From Citrus sinensis (lineage: Eukaryota > Streptophyta > Magnoliopsida > Sapindales > Rutaceae), in contig NC_068562.1 of NCBI RefSeq assembly GCF_022201045.2, forward strand, positions 6,926,001 through 6,990,000: 64,000 nt of DNA. Reading direction: 5' to 3'. Position 1 is the first letter of the stretch. Every line of letters begins with the position of its first letter. This document shows, in pieces, positions 60,949 through 64,000 of this stretch. The position numbers and the translations under genes were made by a program. A model generated the notes under the pieces. That model worked only from the letters and a program-made list of their open reading frames with translations. It was not told the DNA's origin and did not search any database.

Positions 60949-63061
60949 GTCATGGATGGAGTGCTTTGAGTGCTGCTGCCTGTGAGAGAAACTTTGAACC
61001 TAATGAGCTTGTGTAGGAAAAATCTCTTGTATTCTTCACTAAATTTACTTTGATATGTATTTGGTACAAATTTTATCATTCACAGGATAGAATGTGTGTG
61101 CTCTTTAAAATTTTGATGTCCATTTATCTTTCCTCTCACATTCTTTGGAGTGAATATGAATGATTTGTTGCATTAGTCACTGAAATTGCTTCATATGAGA
61201 TGGTACCATTTCCATTTAAGCTTAGTATCAATTCTTTAAGCAATTTATACTGAGAGATTTTAAAGTAGAGGCCAGGTATTTGCTTTTTATACTGAGTTGT
61301 ATGGAATACTCAGACTATTTTGAGACCATACTAATTATATTGCTGTATTGTGGCAATTATGATACACCAGAGCTGTCCAATTTTGCATGGACAAAATGGT
61401 GCTTGATAAGAGTTTTGCAATGGCCATAATGTTTAAAAGCATGAGCTGTCCTGTATTACTGTAATGGACTTGAAATGACCTATTGACTACTTGGTAGGCT
61501 GCCAGAGAGTAGAGACTTGAGAGCACTGACTGAGTGACTGGAATTGTACAGCATATTGAATGATCTAATCACTGAACTTAGGCACAGGTGTCAATGTGTA
61601 ATTTCTAGCAGAAAATCAAATATCAAGTCACCATATATTCAAAAACAAAATAAAATAATGAGAAAGATGAAGATATAGATGCAGTTGTTGCTTACCACTG
61701 ACTTTGATGCTTACCATTTCATCCTTTCTTGATTATCGTCTTATTTTCTTCTTTTTCTTCTCTCTTTTTTTCTTTTTTTCTTTTGCTTTTTCCTCCTCTG
61801 AAAGAAAGTTTTATTGTCATCTTGGTGACACCAAAGCACCTGATTGTGGAAATTATGACTCACAAACAAGTACCAAATTGTCTATTATAACAATGCCTGA
61901 ATCTAGCCGCCAAGACCCTAGAGGAAGACAATTGAATGGTTATATCAGGGTTTCCTTTTTTCAATCTTTGCTTTCCAGTTTCACTTTCATAGCTCACACC
62001 TAAAAATTGCATAGTTATAGGATGATCTTGAGTGAATAATAGCTTCTCATTTTCTTTTCCTGCATGCTTTGCTTCCGTTCCCTACTCTGTCTTTTGTTAA
62101 ACCAGGACCAGCTGGTCCGGTGTAATGAGTGATGTAATAAAAAAAAAAAGAGGAAGTAAAATGACATGGTGATAGAGTGTACTCGGATCTACTGCTCATT
62201 AAATGGGCACATCTGCAGATGCCCAAAAGGGAATCTGGACCACCATGATCCTTAATTACTTCATGGCCGATGTTAATGGATGGCTCGGATTTGATCAAGT
62301 TAACCGAAGTCCTGGTGTTCCCGATCTACCAGCCTCTACAACTACAAAGTTGACTCAAGTAGTACCATACTAAGTTTATTAATTCACTCATTAAAATTTA
62401 AAACCTATCTGCATTGCTGATTGTCTCAGATATTGATGCATTTATTCTCCTTTTAAATAAGTGGGGAGTCTGCAGCAATGGATTCTTTTTCCTTTTATAG
62501 AAATAAGTCTTGAGAGAAAAGCAAAAGGCACTGCAGTCTAGGCAAGATTTCTTCTGATCTTTATATGGTCATGCAGGTTTTTTTTTATCCTTTTCCTTTT
62601 CTTTTCTTTTTTGGCAGACCCCAAAAAAGGGAGCTGTTATTCTAGCCTTATGGAACGGAGTTGGACAGCTCATAGAGTATATCAGATTGGTTTGAGTAAG
62701 CAAAAGAGAAAGTGGCTTGTACTAAAAGAAAAGACCAAGATAAAAGCTGAAAAGGAAACCTCACTGTTGTTTCTAACCCATGACTTTGCTTGTGAAGCAA
62801 CCAAATCTCCATACCAATGAATGTTAAAGAGAGGCTGAGGAGAAATCCAAGAAACTTTTAGAGGTTCTGGGGAAATGGGAGTTTGATTGTTTTGTCTTTT
62901 CTCATTTTCCTGGTTATATACTTGAGCAGTCATGCATGGCCTCATCCAGCTAGTAAAGTTTGTGTGCTTTTAAGACATTAATATCTCTATCGCTCTTTTT
63001 CCCTCTGCCATCATCATTTAAGTTCATTGTCATAATCATCATCACTTGAAGTCTTGAAGAA
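60949..63061. other. Intergenic DNA
   Basis: Includes the 3' untranslated region of the small gene and the promoter of the EPFL gene. ORFs at 61704-62003 and 62203-62373 show no family motif. Nothing else is supported. Confidence 0.5.
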
Positions 63062-63789
63062 ATGGAGAGAAGGTTATGCTGCTTTTTGTTGTTACTAGCC
63101 ATTCAAATTGTGAGTTGGGTTTCTGCAACAAGCAGGCATTTTGCACCAAATGATGGTGTTGGTATTGGTAGTCATCCACCTGGTAATTAACTTATATATG
63201 CTGAAACTCCACCCCCTATTTTTTTGGGCAATGATTATATCTATTAGTTTTTCTCTTTAGACCAAAAAATAGCCTTTTGCATATCAAAACTTAATTACTT
63301 TTACATGATTTCTTTTTTAAGCTTCCATTTGACTTAAAAGTATCACAACCATGCCCTATTTTTCCTTATGAAAAAAATCTTCTTCGGCTTTAGCTTGTGA
63401 AGAAACACAGTACTAACCAAACTTCATTGCCTTCTGAGTTACAGGCCAGAGCCCGCAGGCTTTACCAGTCACCATAGACCCAAATTCGAGCTCAAAAGAG
63501 GTGTGCCTGTCTCTTTCTCTCTTCTCTGTTCTTCCGTTGTGTCTGTCATTAACAAATGTTTTGACAAAATACAACCTTTGTTTTGTTCTCTTTGAAGGGT
63601 TATAATTTCGATAGCAAAATAGGATCAACCCCTCCAAGCTGTGAGAACAAGTGTTATGGATGCATTCCATGTGAAGCCGTACAAGTGCCCACAACCAGCA
63701 AGCAGCGCAGCCAGTTGGGTATTCAGTACGCAAATTATGAGCCTGAGGGTTGGAAATGCAAGTGTGGCCCTTCTATTTACACCCCATGA
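63062..63789 (+). CDS. EPIDERMAL PATTERNING FACTOR-like (EPFL) secreted peptide precursor
   Basis: Exons 63062-63182, 63445-63500 and 63598-63789 give 122 residues. The N-terminus (MERRLCCFLLLLAIQIVSWV, then SATS) is a clear signal peptide. The C-terminal domain reads GSTPPSCENKCYGCIPCEAV, then QVPTTSKQ, and YANYEPEGWKCKCGPSIYTP. Six cysteines in the pattern C-x3-C-x2-C-x2-C...C-x-C, with PPSC, AVQVPT and the final GWKCKCG, identify the EPF/EPFL family. These peptides are processed, held by disulphides and perceived by ERECTA-family receptor kinases with or without TMM, controlling stomatal spacing, stem or organ growth. The loop between Cys4 and Cys5 is short. The paralogue is not settled; an EPFL1-3 or EPFL7/8-like member is possible. 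Confidence 0.9.
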
Positions 63790-64000
63790 ATGAATGACTC
63801 AACCCACAACTACAACAACAGAGATTCTTCCAATTCCTCTCTCTTTTTATCATCTCAATATTGTTGTACAAAAGCTCAGATTGGCATGGCTATTTGAAAA
63901 TGTTAGTTGAGACTAGTAAAATAGTTGGTGTAGTAGCTAGAAATTTTATTTCTTTTAAACAAACGGAATGTATTTGGCCTTTTTCTCTTTTCCTTTCCTA
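63790..64000 (+). other. 3' flank of the EPFL gene
   Basis: Probable 3' untranslated region; nothing further seen up to the window edge. Confidence 0.5.

Noticed and set aside
62203-62373. 56-codon ORF beginning MGTSADAQKGIWTTMILNYF
   Set aside because: Slightly protein-like, but no recognised family, no splice context and no promoter evidence.
63413-63733. 106-codon minus-strand ORF
   Set aside because: Antisense shadow of the EPFL exons.
1-64000. CRISPR arrays, operons, ribosome binding sites, bacterial features
   Set aside because: Split genes and plant repeats show a eukaryotic nuclear genome; no regular spaced repeats were seen.

Overview
This window is nuclear DNA of a flowering plant, most likely a woody eudicot. 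Genes are split by GT-AG introns, intergenic DNA is AT-rich, and the repeats are plant types: hAT, MULE, PIF/Harbinger and pogo-like elements, tRNA-derived SINEs and LTR-retrotransposon remnants. I suspect a Citrus-like genome but nothing I can see proves the genus. I rebuilt exon chains by hand from splice sites and reading phase; eight intact gene models came out in frame.

Layout. 0-9.5 kb: a decayed Harbinger transposase, then two head-to-tail genes, a plant mobile domain (PMD) protein of the MAIN/MAIL1 type and a PP7L-type pseudo-phosphatase. 9.5-12.8 kb: repeats, including a SINE with a target-site duplication. 12.8-16.3 kb: a SurE-like phosphatase gene. 16.8-17.9 kb: a non-autonomous MULE with long terminal inverted repeats and a 9-bp duplication, containing a 186-codon ORF. 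18.3-20.7 kb: a mitochondrial bL34 gene with a telo-box upstream. 22.0-22.8 kb: a hAT MITE with a G-quadruplex motif. 23.3-24.8 kb (minus): an R2R3-MYB gene, probably MYB26. 24.8-33.5 kb: a gene-poor stretch. 33.5-36.0 kb (minus): an IQD calmodulin-binding gene. 38.2-41.0 kb (minus): an IQM calmodulin-binding gene. 41-60 kb: a graveyard of MITEs, a decayed coiled-coil gene, a SINE, two solo LTRs, a pogo-like remnant, a phospholipase D fragment, and a duplicated eIF1A pseudogene carrying a hAT insertion. 60.2-60.9 kb: a small conserved gene with an internal repeat. 63.1-63.8 kb: a secreted EPFL-type peptide gene.

The most interesting relation is at the left end. In Arabidopsis, MAIN, MAIL1 and PP7L proteins interact physically and act together in transposon silencing, and MAIL3 is a PMD-PP7 fusion. 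Here a PMD gene and a PP7L gene are separate but adjacent, about 1.2 kb apart in coding distance and in the same direction. The PP7L copy has lost conserved metal-site residues. The second theme is a dense and readable record of transposition, with several intact target-site duplications and one case where insertion order can be deduced.
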